From Halobacillus karajensis (GTDB lineage Bacteria; Bacillota; Bacilli; Bacillales; Halobacillaceae): a stretch of DNA of 64,000 nt. The notes below the pieces were generated by a model. That model saw nothing but the letters and a program-made list of their open reading frames with translations. It did not search any database and was not told where the DNA came from. This document shows, one piece after another, positions 42,284-51,587 of the stretch. The DNA lies in NCBI RefSeq assembly GCF_900108515.1, contig NZ_FNWW01000005.1:124001-188000 (forward strand). Reading direction: 5' to 3'. The position numbers and the translations under genes were made by a program. How positions within the stretch are numbered: the stretch's first letter is position 1; the number at the start of each line of letters is the position of its first letter.

Positions 42284-43111
42284 ATGAAAAAAATAGCTGT
42301 GCTTTTATCCATAGGTTTTCTAGCTGTCATTCTTATAGCATGTGGAAGCAGTGACGAAGGTGAGCAGGCTTCTTCAGATGAAGGAGCGGACTCGGATTCT
42401 TCTGATCAAACCCTGCTTGAGCAAATTCAGGAAAGCGGGGAATTGGTGATTGGTACAGAGGGAACATACCGTCCATACACCTTCCATGATGAAAATGATA
42501 AACTCACAGGGTTCGATGTGGAAATTGCCAGGGAAGTGGCCGAACGTCTTGGCGTAAAACCCGTGTTCAACGAGACCAAATGGGATTCTATGTTTGCCGG
42601 TCTCAATGCTAAGCGCTTCGATATGGTTGCCAACCAGGTAGGTATTAACGAGGACCGTCAGAAGAAGTATGCTTTTTCTGATCCGTATATTCAATCCTCT
42701 GCTGTGATCGTGACTCATGAAGATAATGATTCTATCCAGGACTTCTCTGACTTAGAAGGTGTAACCACCGCACAATCCATGACAAGTAACTATGCAGACA
42801 TCGCCCGAGAAAATGGTGCAGAAATTAACAGTGTAGAAGGATTTAATGAATCTATGCAGCTGCTATCGACTAAACGGGTGGAGGCTACAGTTAATGACCG
42901 TTTGTCTGTGCTGGATTATTTGAATCAGCGGGATGATGTCCCTGTTAAAATTGCTGTCCGACAGGATGAAGCTTCGAAAAGTGGCCTGTTGTTCCGTCAA
43001 GGCAACGATGAATTAGTAAAAGCTGTTAACGAAGCCCTTCAGGAAATGAAGGATGACGGCACATATTCGGAAATTTCAGAGAAGTGGTTTGGTGAAGATG
43101 TATCTAAATAA
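42284..43111 (+). CDS. tcyA: Cystine ABC transporter substrate-binding lipoprotein
   Basis: Extracytoplasmic binding protein (275 residues) anchored by a lipid: the signal peptide ends in the lipobox LIAC, followed by an acidic Ser/Asp linker (22-48). The type-2 periplasmic fold shows VIGTEGTYRPYTFHDE, KLTGFDVEIAREVAERLG, WDSMFAGLNAKRFD and the C-terminus KWFGEDVSK, close to B. subtilis TcyA. The ligand is L-cystine by homology. AGGAGG precedes the ATG. The permease and ATPase genes follow in the standard order. Confidence 0.9.
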   Translation: MKKIAVLLSIGFLAVILIACGSSDEGEQASSDEGADSDSSDQTLLEQIQESGELVIGTEGTYRPYTFHDENDKLTGFDVEIAREVAERLGVKPVFNETKWDSMFAGLNAKRFDMVANQVGINEDRQKKYAFSDPYIQSSAVIVTHEDNDSIQDFSDLEGVTTAQSMTSNYADIARENGAEINSVEGFNESMQLLSTKRVEATVNDRLSVLDYLNQRDDVPVKIAVRQDEASKSGLLFRQGNDELVKAVNEALQEMKDDGTYSEISEKWFGEDVSK

Positions 43112-43799
43112 TATCTTTACAGACCCTGAAATGCAGGAAAAATATATGGACATCTTAGTGAGCTCTTTTCTCCCTTTGGTGAAAGGGGCTTTCTACTATA
43201 CGATTCCATTGACGTTGATTACATTTGGCATAGGACTTGTGCTTGCCATCTTTACGGCATTGATGAGGCTTTCCAATTTGAAAACTTTACAATGGATTGC
43301 TCGTGTCTATGTCTCGATTATTAGGGGGACGCCCTTACTTGTCCAATTGTTCATTATCTTTTTCGGTCTGCCATCGGTTGGTGTTACGATTAACCCGCTC
43401 TATTCAGCTATCATTGGTTTTTCATTGAATATGGGGGCCTACAATTCAGAAATTATTCGGGCAGCGATTTTGTCGATTCCGAAAGGGCAGTGGGAAGCCT
43501 CGCACTCGATTGGAATGACGAATTTACAAGCTTTACGAAGAGTCGTCCTGCCTCAGGCAACGAGGGTCTCTATTCCACCCTTGTCCAACTCATTTATAGG
43601 TTTAATCAAGGATACTTCATTGGCATCAACCATCACGTACACAGAGATGTTCCGTAATGCCCAGGAGATTGCCGCTAACAATTATGAATTTCTTCTTGTA
43701 TATACAGAAGCTGCGGCGATTTATTGGGTGATTTGTATCGGTCTCTCGTTTGTCCAGGATCGTGTGGAAAACAGGTTAGACCAATATGTCGCGAAATAG
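43098..43799 (+). CDS. tcyB: Cystine ABC transporter permease
   Basis: Inner-membrane permease (about 233 residues, five spans) of the polar amino acid family. The coupling (EAA) loop is [22 protein letters not shown]. The ATG at 43098 overlaps the end of tcyA by 14 bases and has only a poor ribosome site, so the ATG at 43146, behind AGGAAAA, is an alternative start. Translational coupling with tcyA is likely. Confidence 0.9.
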   Translation: MYLNNIFTDPEMQEKYMDILVSSFLPLVKGAFYYTIPLTLITFGIGLVLAIFTALMRLSNLKTLQWIARVYVSIIRGTPLLVQLFIIFFGLPSVGVTINPLYSAIIGFSLNMGAYNSEIIRAAILSIPKGQWEASHSIGMTNLQALRRVVLPQATRVSIPPLSNSFIGLIKDTSLASTITYTEMFRNAQEIAANNYEFLLVYTEAAAIYWVICIGLSFVQDRVENRLDQYVAK

Positions 43800-43809
43800 G
43801 AGGGTGCCC

Positions 43810-44547
43810 ATGATTACTGTGAAAAACCTCAATAAATATTTTGGAGATTTACACGTATTAAAAAATATTAATATGGACGTCAATCGGGGAGAAGTGGTCG
43901 TCGTTATCGGTCCCTCGGGATCTGGAAAAACAACGTTGCTCAGGTCACTGAATATTTTGGAGACTCCTGAAGAAGGAGAAATCACGATTGGAAAACAATC
44001 CGTTGATTTTTCTAAACCTTTGAAAAAGGCACAGGCTGTCGACTTCAGAAAACAGACAGGAATGGTGTTTCAGAATCATAACCTGTTCCCACATTTCACG
44101 GCACTGGAAAATGTGATGGAAGGCCCTGTTACTGTACAGAAGGTCTCCAAAGCAAAAGCACGGGAAAGAGCAGCTGATATTTTAACGAAAGTAGGGCTTG
44201 GTGAGAAACTAGATACTTACCCGCATCAGCTCTCAGGCGGCCAGCAGCAGCGTGTGGGCATAGCCCGAGCATTGGCTACGGGTGTGGAAGTCATATTATT
44301 TGATGAACCGACTTCTGCTTTGGATCCTGAACTTGTTGGTGATGTCCTTGATGTTATGAAAGAGCTTGCGGAGGAAGGGATGACGATGGTTGTTGTCACC
44401 CATGAAATGAGCTTTGCCGAGGAAGTGGCCGACAGGGTCATTTTTATGGATCAAGGAAAAATTGTCGAGGAAGGGAAGCCGGAGCAGATTTTCCACCATA
44501 CCAATGAACCGCGTACCCAGCAATTTTTGAACCGGATAAGGAAATAA
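43810..44547 (+). CDS. tcyC: Cystine ABC transporter ATP-binding protein
   Basis: ATPase (245 residues). Walker [11 protein letters not shown]-loop FQNHNLFPH, signature [15 protein letters not shown], Walker [14 protein letters not shown]-loop VTHEMSFA: all canonical. The ribosome site AGGAGGG at the tcyB stop is 7 bases from the ATG at 43810; an earlier ATG at 43786 lies inside tcyB and has none. The operon ends at a strong terminator. Confidence 0.93.
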   Translation: MITVKNLNKYFGDLHVLKNINMDVNRGEVVVVIGPSGSGKTTLLRSLNILETPEEGEITIGKQSVDFSKPLKKAQAVDFRKQTGMVFQNHNLFPHFTALENVMEGPVTVQKVSKAKARERAADILTKVGLGEKLDTYPHQLSGGQQQRVGIARALATGVEVILFDEPTSALDPELVGDVLDVMKELAEEGMTMVVVTHEMSFAEEVADRVIFMDQGKIVEEGKPEQIFHHTNEPRTQQFLNRIRK

Positions 44548-44613
44548 AGGCAGGCTTTCTAGCATGGTGGGTTCAAAATAAGGGAAAAAATGATGACAAG
44601 CTAACACTATACC

Positions 44614-44655
44614 AAAAACGCTTGGGGTATTTTTAAAGTACCCCAAGCGTTTTTA
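44614..44655 (+). terminator. Terminator of tcyABC
   Basis: AAAAACGCTTGGGGTA / TACCCCAAGCGTTTTT, a perfect 16-bp stem. From 44656 to 44952 I see no gene. Confidence 0.95.
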
Positions 44656-44952
44656 TTTTCTATTAGCCTGAGGTTAGGAATGGTGAATTTATACTTTCTA
44701 ATGGGCGCGCATGTCTTGCGTGGATTTTTTTTCTTTACAAATCTTGCTGTTGGCTGAGCTAACAATAACTCTATCCAAAAGGCTATCCCGAATTTTCTAA
44801 ACCAACGGGAAAGAAATTTTGAAAAGGTTCCAGACTTATTTGTTTTGAACCAACCCAAGACCCTATGATGGTGAGAAGAATGGATAAGATCGACAATCAA
44901 CAAAATATTTAATGAAACTCTGGCATGAAAGCCATCTGTTTTTCCTGCCCAT

Positions 44953-45176
44953 TTAGGTATCACTTTGCTGATTAATGGCCACGCGCCTTACTAGCAATAC
45001 AACAGTGATCCACATAAACGGAAGGATCATCAGTGTATCCAAATAATTTTTTTGCTGAAGCCACGTTCCATCCCCATAATAAGCGGGGCAATTGTGTTTA
45101 CGGAAATGATTGAAACAATCAATAAAAATAGTATACCTTCTTTGTGATTTTGAGGCAGTCTGTCTTCCTTATACAT
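44953..45176 (-). pseudogene. Frameshifted small membrane protein gene, DUF2798-like
   Basis: An ATG at 45176 with GGAGGC 6 bases upstream starts a frame with LPQNHKEGILFLLIVSIISV, the N-terminal pattern of DUF2798 proteins. It stops early, after IIWIH. Adding one A to the run of seven A near 45050 (minus strand) restores a 74-residue, two-span protein with LDTLMILPFMWITVVLLVRR and a stop at 44953. A one-base loss at a homopolymer is either a real mutation or a sequencing error. From 45177 to 45429 nothing else is seen. Confidence 0.65.
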
Positions 45177-45429
45177 AGGTTTGCCTCCGAAAAATTAATA
45201 TTTAAGATGGTAGATGTATCATAAAGACATATTTTTTTGGTTCATACCAACATCTCTGCACACTGATGTAAATAGTTTACATTCTGTACGAATAAATGGG
45301 TGGAAAAAACCTCTCTCATTCTCTTAAAACCAATCCAGAATTTGTTTGAATATTCTTTACTTTATGATCATAAACTCCTAAACTGTGAATATACAAGTAT
45401 TTTCCATTACCTATGTTGGAGGAAAAACG

Positions 45430-48400
45430 ATGAAAACAGTAGAGCGTGTGAAAATTGTAGAATATGAAAAAGGCTATGCAGCTGGAATAGCAAAGATGTG
45501 GAATGAGAGTCGTGAGAATTGGGGCGGCGATGCAGTGGTTATGACAGAAGAAGATGTTTTAGAGAAGGAAGCGAAGTCTGTAAATCTCCACTTGTTCCTC
45601 GCTGTAGTTGAAGCCGAGGTTGTCGGGTATTGCGGCCTTTCGGAATATAAGGAAGATACATGGGCTCTTTATATTCCACTTTTGAATGTCCATCCCGATT
45701 ACCAAGGATTGAAAATCGGAAAAAAATTGCTGCTTCAAGCGATTGATAAAACGGTGGAATATGGGTGGCCGCGACTTGATCTTTTTACATGGCCGGGAAA
45801 TATAAAGGCGGTTCCGTTATATAAAAAATGTGGCTTCTTTTGGGAGGAGCGGGATGATACGACTCATTTGATGAACTTTATGCCGCAAGTGCTTCAAATC
45901 TCTGCTTTACGACCTTTTTTCGAAAAGCATGATTGGTATTCTACGAGTGTGAGACCAATGGAAATTACACCAGATGGAAGAAAAGAGAAAGGGTTTACCT
46001 TCTATGAATATCGTTGGGAAGCGGGTGAGGAATATGTGAGAGTCCAGTTTGAACGGACTGGCCGTGGTATGCGGCTAATTGAAACTCAGGACTGGTGCGC
46101 GGAAATGGAAGTCCCTGAATTTAAACTCTTGGAAAATAAAGACTATCCAGTTAAGTATAAAGTTGAGAATTATACGAATGATCCTTTTGAAGTGTCCTTG
46201 TCCGGGAAATCATCCCTGCTTGTAGATGAAGATTTGAGAAAAGAAGAGCTTGTAGAAAACAGCTGGAATACTGAATCGATCATACAAGTACATTTACCTG
46301 AACATGAACCGAACCCATGGAAAACACATCCTGTGATCGGATCTGACCTTATTCTTGACGGCCATAAACTGCCGATGAGTACCGGTGTTTTTCCTACTCA
46401 AGCGGGAAAAGTGGATATTCGTTCTGTTCAAAAGTATTGGCGGCCGGGTCAGGAAGGGGCTCTCTATTTAGATGTGGAAAGCCGGATGGAGGAAAAATCG
46501 ACTTGGATCATTCAATTACCGAAGCAGGAAGTAGTGGAATGGGCGGAGCCTTTGCTTAAGGTAGTTGTAGACTGTAAAAGCCGTTTAACGATCCCTCTTT
46601 CGGTCGAGTTACTGAAAAATGGCTCCTTAAATGATGTAATCTCCGTGGAGGCATGGACAGAGGATGGCCGATCCTTTTCCTTTCAAACAAAGCTTACCCT
46701 TGCCTTTCCTGGATTTGGTGGGAAGTTTGGCGGTGAAACGGATAAGGAATGGTATGGTTACAATGGACCTTATTTTGTGATGATCGAAAAACGTAATCAC
46801 AAAGTATCCATTGGCTCCGTTCGGTCGAAGGAAGACCCTTTCATTCTCATGACACCAAAAATCGGACAACCGTTCAGTGAAGAATTTTCGAAAAAAACAG
46901 CGTCGAGCGTTGAATATATGGAGTTGGCGGAATCATTCATGCTTAAAACATCCCTTGAATCCGAAGCTTTCCCGGGGGCTTTATTGAATAGTTATTACAC
47001 CATCTATGGGGATGGACTTATTGAAATCCGCCAGGAACTGATCAATAGTGGACAGAAGGATTATAAAGACCTTTATTTGCTCCAGCCTATTTTTCCTAAA
47101 TATAAGGCGCTGGCTATACCAGAGAAAGACGGGGTCATGATAGGGACGGAGGCGCTGATCCCTTATACGGAATATATACGTGATAAGGATATTTCAGAAC
47201 GATGGTTTTTTACTACGAACCGTAAAGGGGAGACTTTCGGGGTTGCTTGGCCAAAAGAGGCTGTCGGTCGGAAAGATGACTGGCGTTTTGCTTTAGAATA
47301 CAAGGTGGATGATCTTTTACAAGGACAAAGAAACATCCTTGGCCCCATTCAAGTTGGCGTAAATGTGTCTCCCGACTGGTCCGTTTGGCGTGAAATGATC
47401 TTAGGAGATGTGGAGACACTTCCTGAGAAACCGTTATTTGAGATGGTAGCTGAAGGAGGAATCGTATCTCAAGCAGGTAGAGAAGTTATTCATTCCTTCC
47501 GTTCTTTATTGACGCCGCATCTATACGGAGAGTTAATTGTTCACCATAATGGTCATACGTTGGTAAAAGAAGCGAAACAAGAGGAGGAAGTAACAGCTCT
47601 TGATATGCCGATCGTTCACGACCGGCCAGGGCTTGCTGTTCTTTCTGGGTCATTTCATTCGGATGGCCGACAAGCCGACTTTATGACTTATCAATTCGTT
47701 CAGGGAAAAGAAGAGGTGAGGGTCAGGAAGGAAGGGGATTGTTGGACTGTCGATAACGGTGTGCTTACATTTAGTGCATCCTCTTCCTATTTTCCAGGGA
47801 TTTATTCTATGAAATATCAAGGTCGTGAATTTCTGCATCATCAATACCCTATAGCTGGACCCAAGAGCTGGTGGAATCCATGGGGAGGAGGGATCCGCTA
47901 TGCCCTTGAGGGGGTAAGTCCTTTTTCCATGATGAAAGAAGAAACGGTTGTTGGACCTGTCACTAAACTGGATCAGGAAGGAAATGCTTGGAAAGGCATT
48001 TGCTTGACAACAAAGTTCGATGTCCATGAGGAAATGAAAGGCGTGACGTTGAAGCAGTATGCGTTGACATTGCCTGAGGTGCCGGCAGCAGCCATCTTTG
48101 CAGAGGTTGACCAGCGAGCTACTCGTACGTTTACTGGTGAAAAACTAGCCCTGGAAGCGTTTTTTAAACCAAGTGATACATTATCCTCCTGTTATGCATG
48201 TATTCCTACAGAAGGCCTTTTTCATACGTATTATGCAGGGGTTGAGGAGTACGAACTTGAATCTAATGATTCCGTTGTCGTTGGTTCAGATGACAAGAAG
48301 GAACATTTACTTTTCGTACAATCACAAAGTAAAAAACGAGCCGAATGGTACATGAACAAGGAAGTTTTTCTACTTGAGACTATTCATGAGTGGTCAGCTT

Positions 48401-48507
48401 CATCTGGGAAGGTAGCTGCAGTTGAGCCGGCTTTCTTAATAATTGGAGATCATCAGCGACCATGGAAACATCATCCATTCCATAGGATTTCGTTTAAGGG
48501 GAAATAG
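45430..48507 (+). CDS. Giant GNAT acetyltransferase fused to a large beta-rich region
   Basis: A 1025-residue protein. Residues 1-160 form a GNAT N-acetyltransferase: LNVHPDYQGLKIGKKLLLQA is the acetyl-CoA motif A (Q/RxxGxG/K), followed by YGWPRLDLFTW and PLYKKCGFF. The remaining 860 residues have no recognised motif; they are rich in Trp, Gly and beta-strand patterns, with segments (FRSLLTPHLYGELIVHHNG; GPKSWWNPWGGGIRYAL) suggesting several beta-sandwich domains of the carbohydrate-related kind. No signal peptide, so it is cytoplasmic. GGAGG 7-10 bases upstream fixes the ATG at 45430. An amidohydrolase gene follows after 1 base, so the two probably act on one substrate. Confidence 0.75.
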   Translation: MKTVERVKIVEYEKGYAAGIAKMWNESRENWGGDAVVMTEEDVLEKEAKSVNLHLFLAVVEAEVVGYCGLSEYKEDTWALYIPLLNVHPDYQGLKIGKKLLLQAIDKTVEYGWPRLDLFTWPGNIKAVPLYKKCGFFWEERDDTTHLMNFMPQVLQISALRPFFEKHDWYSTSVRPMEITPDGRKEKGFTFYEYRWEAGEEYVRVQFERTGRGMRLIETQDWCAEMEVPEFKLLENKDYPVKYKVENYTNDPFEVSLSGKSSLLVDEDLRKEELVENSWNTESIIQVHLPEHEPNPWKTHPVIGSDLILDGHKLPMSTGVFPTQAGKVDIRSVQKYWRPGQEGALYLDVESRMEEKSTWIIQLPKQEVVEWAEPLLKVVVDCKSRLTIPLSVELLKNGSLNDVISVEAWTEDGRSFSFQTKLTLAFPGFGGKFGGETDKEWYGYNGPYFVMIEKRNHKVSIGSVRSKEDPFILMTPKIGQPFSEEFSKKTASSVEYMELAESFMLKTSLESEAFPGALLNSYYTIYGDGLIEIRQELINSGQKDYKDLYLLQPIFPKYKALAIPEKDGVMIGTEALIPYTEYIRDKDISERWFFTTNRKGETFGVAWPKEAVGRKDDWRFALEYKVDDLLQGQRNILGPIQVGVNVSPDWSVWREMILGDVETLPEKPLFEMVAEGGIVSQAGREVIHSFRSLLTPHLYGELIVHHNGHTLVKEAKQEEEVTALDMPIVHDRPGLAVLSGSFHSDGRQADFMTYQFVQGKEEVRVRKEGDCWTVDNGVLTFSASSSYFPGIYSMKYQGREFLHHQYPIAGPKSWWNPWGGGIRYALEGVSPFSMMKEETVVGPVTKLDQEGNAWKGICLTTKFDVHEEMKGVTLKQYALTLPEVPAAAIFAEVDQRATRTFTGEKLALEAFFKPSDTLSSCYACIPTEGLFHTYYAGVEEYELESNDSVVVGSDDKKEHLLFVQSQSKKRAEWYMNKEVFLLETIHEWSASSGKVAAVEPAFLIIGDHQRPWKHHPFHRISFKGK

Positions 48508-48508
48508 G

Positions 48509-49354
48509 ATGAAAATCATTGATGCTCATATTCATTTTTCAGACATCAAAAGCTTTAGAGATACAGGACGCGACCTCTCGCGTGTGGATTATTCCAGTGA
48601 GGGACTCAGGAAAGAGATGGAGGATGGTAATGTAGTTTTTGCAGTCGGGATGGGGGTAACCGAGAGAGAAGAAGGTTTCCCGGATCAGTTTGTTCAAACA
48701 CCTATGGGGCTGGATTTGGACAGAAATCTTCCTGCAATGGTGGGGGTGTGTGCTGGGATTAACCCTTTTGACTTGGATCAGGAGGCTTTGGGTCGGTTAG
48801 AAACGGAGCTTCAAAAGGCGGAGGTCGTTGGGGTGAAAATTTACCTCGGCTATTATCCGTTTTCTGCTTCTGATGATATCTATCAATCCGTTTATGACCT
48901 TGCCGCACAATATAAAATCCCAGTTATATTTCATACGGGAGATACGTATTCGGAAAGAGGATTATTGAAATATTCCCACCCGCTAACCTTAGATGAGGTG
49001 GCCGTTACTAGGCGTGATATTACTTTTTTGATGGCACACCTCGGGGATCCATGGGTGCTGACAGGAGCAGAAGTTGTTTATAAAAACTGGAATATGTACG
49101 CTGATTTATCAGGCTGGCTTGTTGGAACGAAAAAAGAACTAACAGCAAGGCTTGTAGATAACCACTTTGATCATGTCCGTCATGCGCTTACTTATTGTGA
49201 TCATTATGATAAGTTATTGTTTGGTTCAGATTGGCCGCTCGTACCTATAAAGGATTATGCGGAATTTATAGGGGAGCTTATCCCTTCCAAACATGTGGAG
49301 GAGGTCTTCTATAAAAATGCATGTCATGTTTTTCCGAAAATCAAACAACTATGA
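48509..49354 (+). CDS. Amidohydrolase (TIM-barrel metal-dependent hydrolase)
   Basis: A 281-residue amidohydrolase-superfamily enzyme. Metal-site motifs: DAHIHF at the N-terminus, VKIYLGYYPF, VIFHTGDTY, LMAHLGDPW and the final Asp in LFGSDWPLV, the amidohydrolase_2 (decarboxylase/lactonase-like) arrangement. It starts 1 base after the stop of the GNAT fusion gene; AAGGGGAAATAGG serves as ribosome site. The in-frame codons from 48443 lie inside the upstream gene. The substrate is unknown; an acylated amino acid or sugar would fit the acetyltransferase partner (inference). Confidence 0.82.
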   Translation: MKIIDAHIHFSDIKSFRDTGRDLSRVDYSSEGLRKEMEDGNVVFAVGMGVTEREEGFPDQFVQTPMGLDLDRNLPAMVGVCAGINPFDLDQEALGRLETELQKAEVVGVKIYLGYYPFSASDDIYQSVYDLAAQYKIPVIFHTGDTYSERGLLKYSHPLTLDEVAVTRRDITFLMAHLGDPWVLTGAEVVYKNWNMYADLSGWLVGTKKELTARLVDNHFDHVRHALTYCDHYDKLLFGSDWPLVPIKDYAEFIGELIPSKHVEEVFYKNACHVFPKIKQL

Positions 49355-49403
49355 GAAGAGAAGCTCAATTCCTTAGCAAGGAGCTGGCTTCTCTTTTATT
49401 TTT
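49355..49403 (+). terminator. Terminator of the GNAT-amidohydrolase operon
   Basis: AGAGAAGC / GGCTTCTCT outer stem and CCTT / AAGG inner stem, then TTTTATTTTTT. Confidence 0.85.
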
Positions 49404-49536
49404 TCATGGAGGATGAATAATATATCGAATGGAATGGTTAGATAAACGTTTTCTTATATACGTCGGTTAAAACAGAAAAGAGGGGAACACTTATGATAGG
49501 GTAGAAACAACAACTGATGCGAAAAAGGAGATTTTT

Positions 49537-50982
49537 ATGACTACAGAAAAAGGATGGAACTTACAAAACAGCTACACGGAACTTCCTGATTCATTTTATA
49601 CGAAAACGAATCCAACGGATGTAGAGAAGCCTGAACTTGTTCTTTATAATGAGGGACTTGCAAAAAAACTGGGATTAGGCGCTAATCATGACCCGGGCAT
49701 TTTCGGAGGTCGTACACTGCCGGAAGGAGCGGAACCCATTGCTCAAGCATATGCCGGCCACCAGTTTGGTCACTTTACAATGCTTGGAGACGGGCGTGCT
49801 GTGCTGCTAGGAGAACAAGTAACGCCTGGGGGAAAACGGTTTGATATCCAGTTGAAGGGGATAGGGCGTACACCTTTTTCCCGTGGAGGGGATGGACGAG
49901 CGACGCTTGGTCCAATGCTTCGGGAATATATTATCAGTGAAGCGATGCATGGCTTAGGTATTCCGACAAATCGAAGTCTCGCCGTCGCGTTGACGGGGGA
50001 GTATGTCCAAAGAGAGGACTTACTTCCAGGCGCTGTACTGACCCGAGTGGCTTCCAGTCATTTGCGTATCGGTACGTTTCAATATGCAGCTGGTCTTCAG
50101 GATCACGATCAATTGAAAGCTCTTGCCGATTACGCCATTGAACGGCATTATCCAGAGGTTCGTGATTCCTCTCATCCTTATTTGGCCTTTTTCGAAAAAG
50201 TAATTGAACAACAAGCCGCTCTGATTGCTCAGTGGCAGCTCGTCGGTTTCATTCATGGCGTAATGAATACAGACAATATGACGATAAGCGGGGAAACGAT
50301 TGATTATGGTCCGTGTGCCTTTATGGATACGTATGATCCGGAAACTGTGTTCAGCTCGATTGATAGGCAAGGACGCTATGCGTATATGAACCAGCCACCA
50401 ATCGGGGCCTGGAACTTAGCTCGCTTTGCGGAAACTCTTTTGCCGCTCTTCGATGAAAATCAAGAAAAGGCTGTGGAATTAGCTCAAGAAGCTCATGCCA
50501 AATATGAAAAGATCTATTATTCTCAATGGTTGGAGGGCATGCGGAAGAAATTAGGGATGATGACGGAAGAAGCCCAGGATGAGCCATTGATTGATGATTT
50601 ACTTGAGATAATGAAGAACAATAAAGCGGATTATACACAAACTTTTCGGGCTTTGACTTTAGGCCGGCCAGATAAAACAACCATGTATGGGAAATCGGCA
50701 TTTACAAACTGGCACAAACAATGGAAAGCCCGTTTAGAGCGTCAGAAAACCAGTGAAAATGATGTCCGGGATTTAATGAAGCAATCGAACCCTTCTATCA
50801 TTCCACGGAATCACCGAGTAGAGGAAGCGCTTGAAGCCGCGGTAGAAAATGGTGATTATCAATTGGTCGAAAAGCTTCTTTCTGTCTTAGCCGACCCTTA
50901 TGCATATTCCAAAGAGCAAGAAGTATATGCAGAACTGCCTGATCCCTCTACCCAACCCTATCGCACTTTTTGCGGTACGTAA
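49537..50982 (+). CDS. selO: Protein adenylyltransferase SelO (YdiU/UPF0061)
   Basis: Pseudokinase-fold AMP transferase (481 residues) that puts AMP on Ser, Thr or Tyr of proteins and is linked to oxidative stress. The family landmarks [40 protein letters not shown], and [20 protein letters not shown] with the metal-binding Asn/Asp are present. The C-terminus PYRTFCGT has Cys where animal SelO has selenocysteine. AAGGAGA precedes the ATG. It is a single gene; no partner is apparent. Confidence 0.93.
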   Translation: MTTEKGWNLQNSYTELPDSFYTKTNPTDVEKPELVLYNEGLAKKLGLGANHDPGIFGGRTLPEGAEPIAQAYAGHQFGHFTMLGDGRAVLLGEQVTPGGKRFDIQLKGIGRTPFSRGGDGRATLGPMLREYIISEAMHGLGIPTNRSLAVALTGEYVQREDLLPGAVLTRVASSHLRIGTFQYAAGLQDHDQLKALADYAIERHYPEVRDSSHPYLAFFEKVIEQQAALIAQWQLVGFIHGVMNTDNMTISGETIDYGPCAFMDTYDPETVFSSIDRQGRYAYMNQPPIGAWNLARFAETLLPLFDENQEKAVELAQEAHAKYEKIYYSQWLEGMRKKLGMMTEEAQDEPLIDDLLEIMKNNKADYTQTFRALTLGRPDKTTMYGKSAFTNWHKQWKARLERQKTSENDVRDLMKQSNPSIIPRNHRVEEALEAAVENGDYQLVEKLLSVLADPYAYSKEQEVYAELPDPSTQPYRTFCGT

Positions 50983-51041
50983 GGAATAGTCGTGTCATTT
51001 CATACAGAGGTTGTAGTTCAAGTGTTCTTGAATGGAGAGTT

Positions 51042-51070
51042 TTGACAGGGGACTATGGTCTAATTATAAT
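51042..51070 (+). promoter_or_regulatory. Consensus promoter of the marR gene
   Basis: TTGACA, 17-base spacer, TATAAT: a perfect sigma-A promoter. The last base of the -10 is the first base of the operator repeat, so a bound repressor would cover the start site. Confidence 0.88.
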
Positions 51071-51087
51071 AGTATGTATAGCAACTA
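51070..51087 (+). promoter_or_regulatory. Operator copy 1 (18-bp repeat)
   Basis: TAGTATGTATAGCAACTA, identical to the copy at 51552-51569 and an imperfect palindrome (TAGT...ACTA ends). It overlaps the -10/+1 of the marR promoter, as expected for autorepression by a MarR protein. Confidence 0.75.
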
Positions 51088-51103
51088 TTTAGGGAGATTA
51101 AAT

Positions 51104-51532
51104 ATGAATTTAAGTTTTCAAGATTATATCAGCATTAAACTGCATCAGACGGATTTAAAGCTTACTAGTTATATTAAGTCCCAACTCCATCCATACAACC
51201 TTGCACCAGAACAGAATCTAATCATGATGCTCTTATGGGAAAAGGATGGTTTGAATCAAAATCAGCTTGCCCAATACCTGGGGAAGGATAAGACAAATAT
51301 TGCCCGGATGGCTTCTAATCTCGAGAGTAAAGGATTTATTAAGCGAAACTTTTGTACAGAAGACCGTCGTTCGTTGGAACTTTATCTGACAGAGAAAGGG
51401 CAAGAGCTAAAGGAACAGGTGGTCCCTGTAGCAGAATCGTTTAATGAAAAGGTGACAGAAGGAATTTCAAAGGATGAACTATTAGAATTTGACCGGCTCC
51501 TCACGAAAATGCAGAACAATATTGAAGGGTGA
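51104..51532 (+). CDS. MarR-family transcriptional regulator
   Basis: A 142-residue dimeric winged-helix repressor. The HTH covers about 45-95 (LNQNQLAQYLGKDKTNIARM as recognition region, ESKGFIKRNFCTEDRRSLELYLT as wing). One cysteine (in the wing, NFCTEDRR) is not in the N-terminal position used by OhrR or YodB, so thiol sensing is uncertain. AGGGAG precedes the ATG at 51104; the ORF upstream to 51032 contains the promoter and is not coding. It probably represses itself and the pirin gene. Confidence 0.9.
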   Translation: MNLSFQDYISIKLHQTDLKLTSYIKSQLHPYNLAPEQNLIMMLLWEKDGLNQNQLAQYLGKDKTNIARMASNLESKGFIKRNFCTEDRRSLELYLTEKGQELKEQVVPVAESFNEKVTEGISKDELLEFDRLLTKMQNNIEG

Positions 51533-51551
51533 GGGCCTTCTTTTTTGTAGG

Positions 51552-51569
51552 TAGTATGTATAGCAACTA
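51552..51569 (+). promoter_or_regulatory. Operator copy 2 (18-bp repeat) before the pirin gene
   Basis: Exact repeat of the site at 51070-51087, 19 bases upstream of the pirin start. It lies between the marR stop and the pirin ribosome site; no separate promoter hexamers are clear. Confidence 0.75.
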
Positions 51570-51587
51570 AATGGAAGGGTGGTTAAT

